Shown piece after piece: positions 35,992 to 45,086 of a DNA stretch of 64,000 nt; the first letter of the stretch is position 1, and the number at the start of each line of letters is the position of its first letter. Position numbers and translations under genes: made by a program. This DNA comes from Caenispirillum bisanense (lineage in GTDB: Bacteria; Pseudomonadota; Alphaproteobacteria; Rhodospirillales; Rhodospirillaceae). The DNA is taken from positions 16,226-80,225 of the forward strand of contig NZ_BAAAEP010000016.1 of NCBI RefSeq assembly GCF_039523075.1, given 5' to 3'. Under the pieces are notes generated by a model. That model made no database searches. It worked only from the letters and a program-made list of their open reading frames with translations, and was not told the DNA's origin.

Positions 35992-37485
35992 TTACTTCGC
36001 CTCGTACTGATCCGCCACCAGACGGTCGAGCAGGCGCACGCCGAAGGCGGTGGCGCCCTTCGGCACCGTCGGGCTGTCCTTCTTCGACCAGGTGACGCCG
36101 GCGATGTCGATGTGGGCCCAGGGCAGGTCGTCCTTGACGAACCGCTTGAGGAACTGGGCGGCGGTGATGCTGCCGGCCTCGCGGCCGCCGGTGTTCTTCA
36201 TGTCGGCGATGTCGGACTTGATCTGCTTGTCGTAGGCATCGCCCAGCGGCATGCGCCAGACCTTTTCGCCGGTCGCCTTGGCGGCGGCGGCGATCTGCTC
36301 GGCCAGGGTGTCGTCGTTGGAGAACAGGCCGGCGTGCTCGCTGCCCAGGCTGATGATGATGGCGCCGGTGAGGGTGGCGAGGTCGACGATGGCCTTCGGC
36401 TTGTGCTTTTCCTGGGCGTACCACAGCACGTCGGCCAGCACGAGGCGGCCTTCGGCGTCGGTGTTGATGACCTCGATGGTCTGGCCCGAGGCGCTGGTGA
36501 CCACGTCGCCGGGGCGCTGGGCGGTGCCCGACGGCATGTTCTCCACCAGCCCGATCAGGCCGACCACGTTGGCCTTCGCCTTGCGGCCGGCGAGCGCGCG
36601 CATGAGGCCGGTGACGACGCCGGCGCCGCCCATGTCCCACTTCATGTCTTCCATGCCGGCGGCCGGCTTGATGGAGATGCCGCCGGAGTCAAAGCACACG
36701 CCCTTGCCGACGAAAGCGACCGGCGCCTCCTTCCTGTCGTCGGCGCCCTGCCATTCCATGACCACCATCTGGCTTTCGCGCGCCGAGCCCTGGCCGACGC
36801 CGAGCAGCGCGCCCATGCCGAGCTTCTTCATCTCCTTCTCGCCCAGCACGGTGACCTTGACGCCCACCTCGGCCAGCGCCTCGCATTCCTTGGCGAAGCT
36901 TTCGGGGTGGATGATGTTGGCCGGCTCGCTGACCAGGTTGCGGGTGAGGAACACGCCCTCGGCCACCGCCTCCAGCGCCGCCCAGGCCTTCTTGGCGCCG
37001 TTGGCGTCGGCACCGGCGACGGTCAGCTTGGCGAGCTTGGGCTTGTCGTCCTTCTTCTCGGTGGTGCGATACTTGTCGAAGCGGTAGCTGCGCAGGCGGG
37101 CGCCGAAGGCCACCTGGGCGACGGCCTCGGACTCGTCCAGGCGCGAGGCATCAAGCCCGTCGACCACGATGCAGGCCTGGCGGTCGTCGGCCAGCGCCGC
37201 ATAGGCGGTGCCGCCGGCGGCCTGCAGGGCGAGGGTGTCGGCTTCCTCCGCCTTGCCCAGGCCGACCAGCACCAGACGGTCGAGCTGGGTGCCGGCCGGG
37301 GCCAGCAGCACCAGCGTCTGACCGGCCTTGCCCTCGAACCGGCCGGCGGTGCGGGCGCGGGTCAGGGCGCCGCCGAGCGTGCCGTCGAGGTCCTTGAGAA
37401 AGGCCCCCGGCTCGTCGCCCTGGGCGACCACAACGGCAAGGGCGCCCGTCTCGGGAACGGCGGGCTTGGCGAAGGAAATCTTCAT
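35992..37485 (-). CDS. pepA: Leucyl aminopeptidase PepA
   Basis: The product has 497 residues starting MKISFAKPAVPETGALAVVV. Catalytic motifs are VGKGVCFDSGGISIKPA, MKWDMGGAGVVTG and NTDAEGRLVLADV, which carry the two-zinc ligands and the catalytic Lys and Arg of M17. It removes N-terminal Leu and other residues from peptides and can also bind DNA in some bacteria. Its downstream neighbour is a second M17 enzyme, so this is a tandem duplication that has diverged. Confidence 0.96.
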   Translation of the reverse strand: MKISFAKPAVPETGALAVVVAQGDEPGAFLKDLDGTLGGALTRARTAGRFEGKAGQTLVLLAPAGTQLDRLVLVGLGKAEEADTLALQAAGGTAYAALADDRQACIVVDGLDASRLDESEAVAQVAFGARLRSYRFDKYRTTEKKDDKPKLAKLTVAGADANGAKKAWAALEAVAEGVFLTRNLVSEPANIIHPESFAKECEALAEVGVKVTVLGEKEMKKLGMGALLGVGQGSARESQMVVMEWQGADDRKEAPVAFVGKGVCFDSGGISIKPAAGMEDMKWDMGGAGVVTGLMRALAGRKAKANVVGLIGLVENMPSGTAQRPGDVVTSASGQTIEVINTDAEGRLVLADVLWYAQEKHKPKAIVDLATLTGAIIISLGSEHAGLFSNDDTLAEQIAAAAKATGEKVWRMPLGDAYDKQIKSDIADMKNTGGREAGSITAAQFLKRFVKDDLPWAHIDIAGVTWSKKDSPTVPKGATAFGVRLLDRLVADQYEAK

Positions 37486-37624
37486 GATCGAACGATCCTC
37501 GTGCCTGACTACAATGGATTGCGCGCCGGGCGGGGCGGGGGCGGAGCCGAAGCCCCGCGGGCGGCGCAGAAAACGCAAAAGGTGCGGCTGGCTACGACTG
37601 TAGCGAAACCACAGCCGAAGAAAA

Positions 37625-37657
37625 CCCCGCTCATGCAGGTGGGGGGCATGAGCGGGG
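37625..37657 (-). terminator. Terminator after egtB-egtD
   Basis: Arms CCCCGCTCATGC and GCATGAGCGGGG form a perfect 12-bp stem with a nine-base loop. On the minus strand TTTTCTT follows. It lies about 42 bases after the egtD stop. Confidence 0.85.
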
Positions 37658-37699
37658 TGGTCAAGGCAGTGCTGGCGGCGGTCGACGGTCGGCAGAAGC

Positions 37700-38713
37700 T
37701 CAGCCGACGGTAAGGAAATGCAGGCTGAACAGGCGCTGGCTGTCGGTCCAGGTCTGCGCCGGGCGGAAGCCGGCCTCGCCGGCCAGGCGGTGGAAGCCCT
37801 CCACCGTGTATTTGTAGCTGTTCTCCGTATGCACCGCCTCGCCCTCGTCGAACAGCACGGAGCGGCCGGCCAGGTGGACGCGCTGGCGGCGGCGGCTGAT
37901 CAGGTGCATCTCGATGCGCGAGGCGTCCTCGTTCCAGAAGGCGTGATGGCGGAAGAAGCGCGGCTCGAAGCTGCCGCACAGGTCGCGGTTGATGCGCGAC
38001 AGCAGGTTGAGGTTGAAGGCGGCGGTGAGGCCGTCGCGGTCGTTATAGGCGCGCTCCAGCGTCTCGCGGTCCTTCACCAGATCGACGCCGATGAGCAGGG
38101 CACCCTGCGGCCCCAGGTCGTCGGCCACCGTGCGCAGGAAGCTGCGGGCCTCGTCGGGCTCGAAGTTGCCGATGGTGGAGCCGGGGAAGAAGCCGACGCG
38201 GCGGCGCTGCTGGGCGATGCCGGGCAGCGACAGCGGGCGGGTGAAGTCGGCGCACACAGCCGCCACCGGCAGGCGCGGGTAATCCTCCGCCAGGGCGGTG
38301 GCGGCATCCAGCAGATGGTCGCGGGAAATGTCCACCGCCACCAGCCCGCCGAGGCGCGGCATCGCCTCCACCAACTGGCGCACCTTGGCGAGCGAGCCGC
38401 AGCCGAATTCCACCAGACAGGCGTCGGGGCCGATCAGGCGGGCGATCTCCGCCCGATGGGCCTTCAGGATCTGCATCTCGGTGCGGGTGGGGTAGTATTC
38501 CGGCAGCTGGCAGATGCGGTCGAACAGGCGGGAGCCGATGGCATCGTAGAAGTACTTGGCGGGGATCGCCTTGGGCGTCGCCGACAGGCCGCGCAGCACG
38601 TCGGGGCCGAAGGTGTCGCTGTCGTGGCCGAGGTCGACGAATTCCGCCAGGCCGGGCGGCAGCGACAGCGGCGCGGCGGCTGCGGGGGTGGGCAAGGTCA
38701 GGCCGTGGTGCAT
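37700..38713 (-). CDS. egtD: EgtD, histidine N-alpha-trimethyltransferase
   Basis: The product has 337 residues from the ATG at 38713. It has ATPKAIPAKYFYDAIGSRLFD, LPEYYPTRTEMQIL, the SAM motif LVEFGCGSLAKVR, FFPGSTIGNFEP and the C-terminal HTENSYKYTVEGFHRLA, all typical of EgtD. It trimethylates histidine to hercynine, the first step of ergothioneine synthesis. The gene begins one base after the egtB stop, so the two form a unit. Confidence 0.95.
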   Translation of the reverse strand: MHHGLTLPTPAAAAPLSLPPGLAEFVDLGHDSDTFGPDVLRGLSATPKAIPAKYFYDAIGSRLFDRICQLPEYYPTRTEMQILKAHRAEIARLIGPDACLVEFGCGSLAKVRQLVEAMPRLGGLVAVDISRDHLLDAATALAEDYPRLPVAAVCADFTRPLSLPGIAQQRRRVGFFPGSTIGNFEPDEARSFLRTVADDLGPQGALLIGVDLVKDRETLERAYNDRDGLTAAFNLNLLSRINRDLCGSFEPRFFRHHAFWNEDASRIEMHLISRRRQRVHLAGRSVLFDEGEAVHTENSYKYTVEGFHRLAGEAGFRPAQTWTDSQRLFSLHFLTVG

Positions 38714-38714
38714 T

Positions 38715-40073
38715 TCAGACGTCCTCCGCCAATCTGACGCCGCTGTAGGCCCAGCGGTCGTGGGGGTAGAAGAAGTTCCGGTAGGTTGAACGCATGTGGC
38801 CGGCCGGCGTGACACAGCTGCCGCCGCGCAGGACCATCTGGTTGCTCATGAACTTGCCGTTGTATTCGCCCAGCGTGCCGGCCGGCGGGCGATAGCCGGG
38901 GTAGGGGCGGTACGGGCTGGCCGTCCATTCCCACACGTCGCCAAAAAGCTGCAGCGGCGCCGCCGGCTCGGAGGCCGGGACGGGCGCCAGGGGCAGCAGC
39001 AGGTCGCGGTCGGGGTCGGCGAGCAGGCGGCCCTGCACCGGCACTTCGGCCGCCACCGCCTCCCACTCCTGTTCCGTCGGCAGGCGGGCGCCGGCCCAGC
39101 GGGCATAGGCGTCGGCCTCGTAGAAGCTGACATGCACCACCGGCGCCGCCGGGTCGAGCGGCCGCAGCCCGTGCAGGCCGAACTGGCGCCAGCCGGCGGG
39201 ATCATCGGCGGCGGTGGCGTCATCGGCGGTGCGGCGCCAGTAGGCGGGGCTGCGCCAGCCCTCGCGCTGCACTGTCGCCCAGCCGTCCATCAGCCACAGG
39301 TCGGGGCGGTCGTAGCCGCCGTCGGCCATGAAGGCGAGCCAGTCCCCGACGGTGACGCAGCGGGAGGCCAGCCGGAAGGGCGGCAGCAGCACCTCGTGGC
39401 GCGGCCCCTCGTTGTCGAAGGCGAAGCCGGCGGACGGGTCGTGGCCGATGGCGACGATGCCGCCGGGGTGGTGGTGCCAGTCCAGGGGCGCTGCCGCTGA
39501 CGGACTGCCGTCGCCGCCGCCGGCGGGCGGGTGGCGGTAGACGGGGGCGGTGGGATTGGCGGCGAAGAGGTCCAGGATATCCATCAGGATGAGTTCCTGG
39601 TGCTGCTGCTCGTGCGCCAGCCCGATGTCGAGCAGCGGCGCCACCGTCGCCCAGGTGGCGGCATCGGCGCGCAGGATCAGCGCCTCCATGGCCTCGTCCA
39701 CCGCCTTGCGCCAGGCGATCACCTCGGCCAGCGGCGGGCGGGTCAGCAGGCCGCGCTGCGGCCGCGGATGACGCGGCCCGGCCCCTTCATAATAGCTGTT
39801 GAACAGCAGCGGGAAGGCAGGGCGGAACGGCGGCCGGTCGGGGCTGACGGCGCGCAGGATGAAGGTTTCGAAGAACCAGGTGACATGGGCCAGGTGCCAC
39901 TTGGTGGGGCTGCACTCGGGCCGCGACTGTACCTGCATGTCTTCCGGCGACAGCGGCGCCGCCAGCCGTTCGGTGGCGCGGCGGATGCTGCGGTAGCGGG
40001 TGCGGGCCCTGTCGCGGTCGCCGGCGGCCAACGGCGCAAGGGCGGCGTCGGCGTCGCAGCGGGCTTCCGGCAT
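38715..40073 (-). CDS. egtB: EgtB, hercynine sulfoxide synthase
   Basis: The product has 452 residues. The N-terminal DinB-like domain has KWHLAHVTWFFETFIL and the iron site HEQQHQELI; the C-terminal formylglycine-like domain ends RSTYRNFFYPHDRWAYSGVR. It is a non-haem iron enzyme that joins hercynine to a thiol donor with oxygen. No egtA or egtC (gamma-glutamylcysteine branch) is next to it, so the donor may be free cysteine or the missing genes lie elsewhere. Confidence 0.95.
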   Translation of the reverse strand: MPEARCDADAALAPLAAGDRDRARTRYRSIRRATERLAAPLSPEDMQVQSRPECSPTKWHLAHVTWFFETFILRAVSPDRPPFRPAFPLLFNSYYEGAGPRHPRPQRGLLTRPPLAEVIAWRKAVDEAMEALILRADAATWATVAPLLDIGLAHEQQHQELILMDILDLFAANPTAPVYRHPPAGGGDGSPSAAAPLDWHHHPGGIVAIGHDPSAGFAFDNEGPRHEVLLPPFRLASRCVTVGDWLAFMADGGYDRPDLWLMDGWATVQREGWRSPAYWRRTADDATAADDPAGWRQFGLHGLRPLDPAAPVVHVSFYEADAYARWAGARLPTEQEWEAVAAEVPVQGRLLADPDRDLLLPLAPVPASEPAAPLQLFGDVWEWTASPYRPYPGYRPPAGTLGEYNGKFMSNQMVLRGGSCVTPAGHMRSTYRNFFYPHDRWAYSGVRLAEDV

Positions 40074-40205
40074 GCGTGAGTGTCCCCGGTTGGTGAAGCA
40101 GTCGCTTCTTCAACGCAGGGAGGAAGCCGCCGTTGCGTCGGCGGCAGCCGCGCCCGCCGCCCTCAGCCGGAAGACCGGCCGGGGGCGGCGCGGCGGCGTT
40201 TACGA

Positions 40206-40907
40206 TCAGGCGGTCGCCAGGCGGTCCTGCAGCGGCTCGCCGTCGGTCTTCAGGCTGGTCAGGCCGAGGCGCGAGGCCGCCACCACGGCGCCGGTGCGGT
40301 TGCTGACGTTCAGCGCCTTCAGGATGGCGGTGACGTGCAGCTTCACCGTGCCTTCCGACAGGTTGAGGATGCGGGCGATTTCCTTGTTGGACTTGCCCTG
40401 GCCGAGCAGCGCCAGCACCTCGCGCTGGTGCGGCGTCAGCGGCGCGGCATCCAGCGACAGGTCGGCATGCACCGGCTCGGCATTGCGGCCGACAACGGCG
40501 CTTTCGTCGATCAGCGCCGGCGGCAGGTAGACGCCGCCCGACATCACCAGCCGCAGGGCCGACAGCATGACCTTGCTGGAGCTGGTCTTCGGGATGAAGC
40601 CGGCGGCGCCGAGGCGCACCGCCTCCAGCACCAGGCGACGTTCTTCCGAGGCCGACAGGATCACCACCGGCACCTTCGGCAGCCGGCGCTTGACGGCGCC
40701 CAGGCCCTCGTTCCACGGCATGCCGGGCATGACGAGGTCGAGAAGCACCAGATCCAGCCCGTCTTCGCGGTTGGCGATCTCCAGGGTCTGGTCATAGCTC
40801 GACGCCTCGATGACCTGCAGGTCGGGGCCGAGTTCTCCCAGCACCAGACGCAGGCCGTCCCGGAACAGTTCGTGGTCGTCCGCGATCAATATCTTCAAGC
40901 TGCTCAC
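40206..40907 (-). CDS. NarL/FixJ-type (LuxR) response regulator
   Basis: The product has 233 residues. The receiver domain has ILIADDHELFRDGLR, phospho-acceptor Asp57 in LVLLDLVMPGMP and Lys in GFIPKTSS. The LuxR helix-turn-helix domain has LTPHQREVLALLGQGKSNKE and LNLSEGTVKLHVTAILKALN. No histidine kinase is adjacent, so it is an orphan. It is divergent from the phosphatase/Mla operon, separated by 283 bp, and could control it. Confidence 0.93.
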   Translation of the reverse strand: MSSLKILIADDHELFRDGLRLVLGELGPDLQVIEASSYDQTLEIANREDGLDLVLLDLVMPGMPWNEGLGAVKRRLPKVPVVILSASEERRLVLEAVRLGAAGFIPKTSSSKVMLSALRLVMSGGVYLPPALIDESAVVGRNAEPVHADLSLDAAPLTPHQREVLALLGQGKSNKEIARILNLSEGTVKLHVTAILKALNVSNRTGAVVAASRLGLTSLKTDGEPLQDRLATA

Positions 40908-41190
40908 CCCTCACCTATCCTGCCGCCCTGCGGAGCCTGTCTGGAGCCGTGCGCCCCGGTTGCCGCGCCCCTCTCGCGGTTCCCGTCACGGTTCCCTCGC
41001 TCCACCGGAGGGCATATACGCCCGCTACACCTTTGGACGGTACTACCCTACGCCATTCCGTACAAGATTACGACGCACAATCGGCGGCTGTATCGGCATT
41101 TCATGATAATGACGGAGTTGCCAGCGCCCCCGGCGGCCCCTTACCCAGGCGGCTAGTGACAGCGCCGGTGCCGCACCCCATCATGGGGAG
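40908..41190. promoter_or_regulatory. Divergent intergenic region before the partner-switching/Mla operon
   Basis: This 283-bp region separates the response regulator from the SpoIIE-type phosphatase. It holds the least GC-rich stretch nearby (about 41010-41115), where both promoters probably lie. I cannot name a clear -35/-10 pair. No gene or stable hairpin is evident. Confidence 0.4.
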
Positions 41191-42540
41191 ATGACGACCG
41201 ATTCTTCCTCTTCCCCGGCCGGGTCCGGCCGCGCCGCCCCGGCCCGCGGCGACCTGATGGCGAGCGACCGCGAGGTCTTCGCCAGCCACATGGCGCTGAT
41301 CGCCGAGATGACGCGGGAATTTTCCTCCTCCCGCGACAGCCAGACGGTCAGCCGCCACGGTCTGGCCCGCATCACCACCTTCCTGGGGGCGGAGGCATCG
41401 TCGCTGTTCCTGCTCGACGAGGAGGGGCACGACCTGGTGTGCGTCGCCTGCTTCGGCCCGGTGGACGTCACCGGCATGCGGCTGCCGCTGCGCAAGGGCA
41501 TCGTCGGCCGGGCGGTGGTGCTCAACCAGACCCAGATGGTGCGCGACGCCGGCCGCGACCCCGACTTCGGCGGTCAGGAGGTGACGGAACGCACCGGCTT
41601 CGTCACCCGCTCGGTGCTGGTGGCGCCGCTGTCGCTGGGGTCGGAGCGGCTGGGCGCCATCGAGATCATCAACAAGGCCTCCGGCGACGGCCTGTTCGAC
41701 GACCACGACCGCACCCTGCTGGAGGTGCTGGCCGGCTCGGCGGCGCTCGCCATCGACAACTTCCGCCTCACCCAGCGGCTGATGGAGCAGGAACGCGGCC
41801 GTCATGAACTGGCCCTGGCGGCGGAAATCCAGCGCGGCCTGCTGCCGCGCGAGGCGCCGGCGGATTTTCCGGTCCACGGCGTCAACGTGCCGGCCCGGCT
41901 GGTGTCGGGCGATTTCTTCGACATCGTGGAGGAACGGCCGGGCGATCGCATCTGGTTCGCCCTCGGGGACGTTAGCGGCAAGGGAATGAACGCCGCCATC
42001 CTGATGACCAAAACCGCCAGCCTGTTCCGCTGCCTGTCGAAAACCATCGCCAGCCCCGGCCGCCTGCTCGCCGCCATCAACGCGGAACTGTGCGAGACGG
42101 GCAGCCACGGCATGTTCGTGACCATGGTGGCCGGCTTCTACGACACCTGGAGCGGCCGGCTGCGGCTGGCCAATGCCGGGCACGAGCCGCCGCTGTTCCT
42201 GCCCGCCGGGTCGGACAGCTTCATCGCCGTGCCGGCGCTGGCGCCGCCGCTTGGCATCGCGCCCGATCTGGTGGGGGCGGAGGGCTATCCCGAGCATGAC
42301 CTGGCGCTGGAGGACGGCAGCGCCCTCTACATCTTCACCGACGGCCTGACGGAAGCCTACGTGGCGGCCGAGGGCAACGAGTCGCTGGGGGTGGAGGGGG
42401 CGGAACGCATGATCCTCGACCTGCGCGCCCTGCCGGCGCCGGAGCGGCTGGCGGCCATGCTGGACCGCGTGCGCCGCCCCGACCGGCCGCTGCGCGACGA
42501 CGTCACCCTGCTGGTGGTGGAACGGGGGGCGGCGTCATGA
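41191..42540 (+). CDS. GAF-SpoIIE (PP2C-type) serine phosphatase
   Basis: The product has 449 residues. A GAF domain (about 40-195) has ASSLFLLDEEGHDLVCVAC and KGIVGRAVVLNQ. The phosphatase domain (about 205-445) has LVSGDFFDIVE, FALGDVSGKGMNAAILM, LANAGHEPPLF and YIFTDGLTEA, with the metal-binding Asp residues present. Such enzymes dephosphorylate STAS-domain proteins in partner-switching systems. It overlaps the next gene, an anti-sigma-type kinase, by four bases, and is the first gene of a seven-gene operon. Confidence 0.93.
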   Translation: MTTDSSSSPAGSGRAAPARGDLMASDREVFASHMALIAEMTREFSSSRDSQTVSRHGLARITTFLGAEASSLFLLDEEGHDLVCVACFGPVDVTGMRLPLRKGIVGRAVVLNQTQMVRDAGRDPDFGGQEVTERTGFVTRSVLVAPLSLGSERLGAIEIINKASGDGLFDDHDRTLLEVLAGSAALAIDNFRLTQRLMEQERGRHELALAAEIQRGLLPREAPADFPVHGVNVPARLVSGDFFDIVEERPGDRIWFALGDVSGKGMNAAILMTKTASLFRCLSKTIASPGRLLAAINAELCETGSHGMFVTMVAGFYDTWSGRLRLANAGHEPPLFLPAGSDSFIAVPALAPPLGIAPDLVGAEGYPEHDLALEDGSALYIFTDGLTEAYVAAEGNESLGVEGAERMILDLRALPAPERLAAMLDRVRRPDRPLRDDVTLLVVERGAAS

Positions 42541-42992
42541 TGGCCTCCGTGCTGCCCGATCCCACCCTGCTTGCCCACCTGCGGGTGGCGGCGACTCCGG
42601 CCTCCTTGCGCATGATCCGCCGGGTGGTGCGCGAGGCGGCGCTGCTGGCCGGCGCCCCGGAACCCTGGGCCGACGACCTGATGCTGGCGGTGGACGAAGC
42701 CTGCCAGAACGTGGTCCGCCATGCCTATGCCGGGCAGCCCGGCGACCTGTGCATCACCCTGTCGCGCACCCCCGACGGCGACGGAGTCGCCGTTGAAATC
42801 CTTGATTTCGCCCCTACCGTAGACCCTTCGCAGGTCCGCGGACGCGATCTTGACGACGTGCGTCCGGGCGGGCTGGGCGTTCATCTCATCGAGGCCTTGT
42901 GCGAAGAGGCGGGGTTCGCCGCCGCGCCGGAGGGGGCAGGCAACCTCTTCCGCATGGTGAAGCGCTTTGCCAATGCCGCGCCGCAACGGTAG
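42537..42992 (+). CDS. Anti-sigma-type serine kinase (HATPase_c_2)
   Basis: The product has 151 residues with a GHKL ATPase fold. The N-box is VDEACQNVVRHAY, the G1 box is DFAPTVD where the usual first Gly is Ala, and the G2 region is RPGGLGVHLIEAL. Relatives such as SpoIIAB and RsbW phosphorylate STAS proteins. It follows the phosphatase gene (ATGA overlap), so both enzymes probably act on one target, most simply the STAS protein encoded next. A role against a sigma factor elsewhere is also possible. Confidence 0.9.
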   Translation: MMASVLPDPTLLAHLRVAATPASLRMIRRVVREAALLAGAPEPWADDLMLAVDEACQNVVRHAYAGQPGDLCITLSRTPDGDGVAVEILDFAPTVDPSQVRGRDLDDVRPGGLGVHLIEALCEEAGFAAAPEGAGNLFRMVKRFANAAPQR

Positions 42993-43035
42993 AACCATCG
43001 GGAGGTCGCATGAGGATCAAAGGGGGTAGGGCACG

Positions 43036-43365
43036 ATGACGGTCGACATCTCCACCCGCGGCAATGCCGCCGTCGCCCACCTGTCGGGCGAGGTGGACCT
43101 GGAGCGGTCGCCGGGGGTGCGGCGGGCGCTGCTGGACGCGCTCGGCCGCCGGATGCCGCTGGTGGTGGACCTGTCGCAGGTGTCCTACATCGACAGCTCG
43201 GGCATCGCCAGCCTGGTGGAGGCCTACCAGACCGCCCGCAAGCAGAGCACGCCCTTCATCCTGTGCGCCGTCTCCGCCGCCGCCCTGCGGGTGATGCAGC
43301 TGGCGCGGCTGGACAAGGTGTTCGACATCCGCCCCACCCTGGACGACGCGCTGGCGGCGGTCTGA
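43036..43365 (+). CDS. STAS-domain protein (SpoIIAA/MlaB-like)
   Basis: The product has 109 residues in one STAS domain. The conserved loop is SYIDSSGIASLVEA, in which Ser54 after Asp53 aligns with the phosphorylated serine of SpoIIAA and RsbV. Two readings are possible: an anti-anti-sigma factor, or MlaB, the STAS subunit of the Mla ABC transporter. Its stop codon abuts the start of the MlaE-like permease gene, and kinase and phosphatase genes lie just upstream. Both roles may apply to the same protein. Confidence 0.92.
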   Translation: MTVDISTRGNAAVAHLSGEVDLERSPGVRRALLDALGRRMPLVVDLSQVSYIDSSGIASLVEAYQTARKQSTPFILCAVSAAALRVMQLARLDKVFDIRPTLDDALAAV

Positions 43366-44169
43366 ATGGCGCAGGCGAAGGCCATATCCTTCCTCGACCG
43401 CATGGGTCGCGCCGCCGTTGCGGCGGTGGCGGAGCTGGGCTTCGCCGCCGTGCTGCTGGGCCAGGCGCTGCTGTGGACGGTGATCGGCCGCGCCCGCCGC
43501 CAGCCGGTGCGGCTGTCGGCGGTGGTGAAGGAAGCCATGGACATCGGCATCCGCGCCCTGCCCATCGTCACCATCATGTCCGGCACCATCGGCATCATGC
43601 TGGCCATCCAGGGGATCTACAGCCTGCGCATCTTCGGCGCCGAGAGCAAGGTGACGCTCGGCGTGGCGCTGTCCATCGTGCGCGAGTTCGGGCCGCTGAT
43701 CACCGGCATCCTGGTCGCCGGGCGGTCGGGCTCGGCCCTGGCGGCGCGGCTCGGCACCATGAAGATCAGCCAGGAGATCGACGCCCTGACGGTCATGGGC
43801 ATCAACCCGGTGCGTTTCCTGGTGGCGCCGCCGCTGCTGGCGGCGCTGGTGATGATCCCGGCGTTGACCTTCTACGCCGACCTGATCGGGCTGCTGGCCG
43901 CCGGCCTCTACATCTCGGCGGAGCTGGGGCAGACCCTGTCGGCCTACTGGCTGGACGCCATTGAATCGATCACCGCCAACGACCTGCTGCACGGCCTGGG
44001 CAAGAGCGTGCTGTTCGCGGTGCTGATCGTGCTGGTGGGCGTCATCAACGGCCTGTCGGTGTCCGGCGGGGCGGAAGGGGTCGGCCGCATGACCACGCGG
44101 TCGGTGGTGCACGCCATCTCGGCGATCATCATCACCGACATGCTGTTCGTCTTCGTGACCACGCGCTGA
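43366..44169 (+). CDS. mlaE: MlaE-family ABC transporter permease
   Basis: The product has 267 residues and about six membrane helices. The family signature REFGPLITGILVAGRSGSAL is present, followed by LGTMKISQEIDAL, which contacts the ATPase. It pairs with the next gene product to move phospholipids or other hydrophobic molecules between membranes. It starts directly at the stop codon of the STAS gene (TGAATG). Confidence 0.95.
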   Translation: MAQAKAISFLDRMGRAAVAAVAELGFAAVLLGQALLWTVIGRARRQPVRLSAVVKEAMDIGIRALPIVTIMSGTIGIMLAIQGIYSLRIFGAESKVTLGVALSIVREFGPLITGILVAGRSGSALAARLGTMKISQEIDALTVMGINPVRFLVAPPLLAALVMIPALTFYADLIGLLAAGLYISAELGQTLSAYWLDAIESITANDLLHGLGKSVLFAVLIVLVGVINGLSVSGGAEGVGRMTTRSVVHAISAIIITDMLFVFVTTR

Positions 44170-44191
44170 CCGCGGCAAGGAGACGACCAGC

Positions 44192-45058
44192 ATGGCCCGC
44201 ACCGCCGCCGCCGCCGACCGCCGCCCGCCCACCGCCGCCGAGCTGGAGGGCATCCCGCTCGACGAGCGGGAGGACGTGATCGAGGTGGAAAACCTGGTCA
44301 CCCACTTCGGCGAGCGCAAGATCCTGAAGGACGTCACCCTGTCGGTGCGGCAGGGGGAGATCCTGGTCATCATGGGCGGCTCCGGCTCCGGCAAGTCGAC
44401 GCTGCTCAACCATCTGCTCGGGCTGCTGAAGCCGACCTCGGGCACCATCCGCATCCTCGGCAAGGACATCACCCGCATCAGCGAGCGCGAGTTCACCGAG
44501 ATCCGCAAGAAGCTGGGCGTGGCCTTTCAGGGCGGGGCGCTGTTCAGCTCCATGAACCTGATCGAGAACATCATGCTGCCGCTGTTCGAGCACACCGACC
44601 TTGACCGCTCGACCATGGAAATCATGGCGCGCATGAAGATGGAGGTGGTGTCGCTGTCGGGGTTCGAGAAGCTGATGCCGGCGGAACTGTCGGGCGGCAT
44701 GATCAAGCGCGCGGCGCTTGCCCGCGCCATCGTCATGGACCCGCGCATCCTGTTCTGCGACGAGCCCTCGGCCGGCCTCGACCCGGTGGTGGCCTCGGCC
44801 ATCGACGACCTGATCCTGTCCCTGCGCGCCGCCACCGGCATGTCGGTGGTGGTGGTGACCCACGAACTGGACAGCGCCTTCAAGATCGCCGACCGCATCT
44901 GCGTGCTCGACAAGGGGGCGGTGCTGACCATCGCCCCGGTCGACGAGGTGAAGGCCAACCCCGACCACCGCATCCAGAACCTGCTGAACCGCCGCACCGA
45001 AGAGGAGGTGCTCGATCCCGAGGAGTACCTGCGGCGCCTGACCGGAGAGACGTCATGA
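44192..45058 (+). CDS. mlaF: MlaF-family ABC transporter ATPase
   Basis: The product has 288 residues. Walker A is MGGSGSGKSTLLNHLL, the Q-loop is VAFQGGALFSSMN, the signature is LSGGMIKRAALARA and Walker B is ILFCDEPSAGLDP with switch His in VVTHELDS. It is the nucleotide-binding subunit of the Mla-type transporter. In E. coli the matching ATPase binds the STAS protein MlaB, which supports linkage to the STAS gene here. Confidence 0.95.
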   Translation: MARTAAAADRRPPTAAELEGIPLDEREDVIEVENLVTHFGERKILKDVTLSVRQGEILVIMGGSGSGKSTLLNHLLGLLKPTSGTIRILGKDITRISEREFTEIRKKLGVAFQGGALFSSMNLIENIMLPLFEHTDLDRSTMEIMARMKMEVVSLSGFEKLMPAELSGGMIKRAALARAIVMDPRILFCDEPSAGLDPVVASAIDDLILSLRAATGMSVVVVTHELDSAFKIADRICVLDKGAVLTIAPVDEVKANPDHRIQNLLNRRTEEEVLDPEEYLRRLTGETS

Positions 45059-45086
45059 CGAGCCTGCGCCGCACCGGGAGCCGGAC

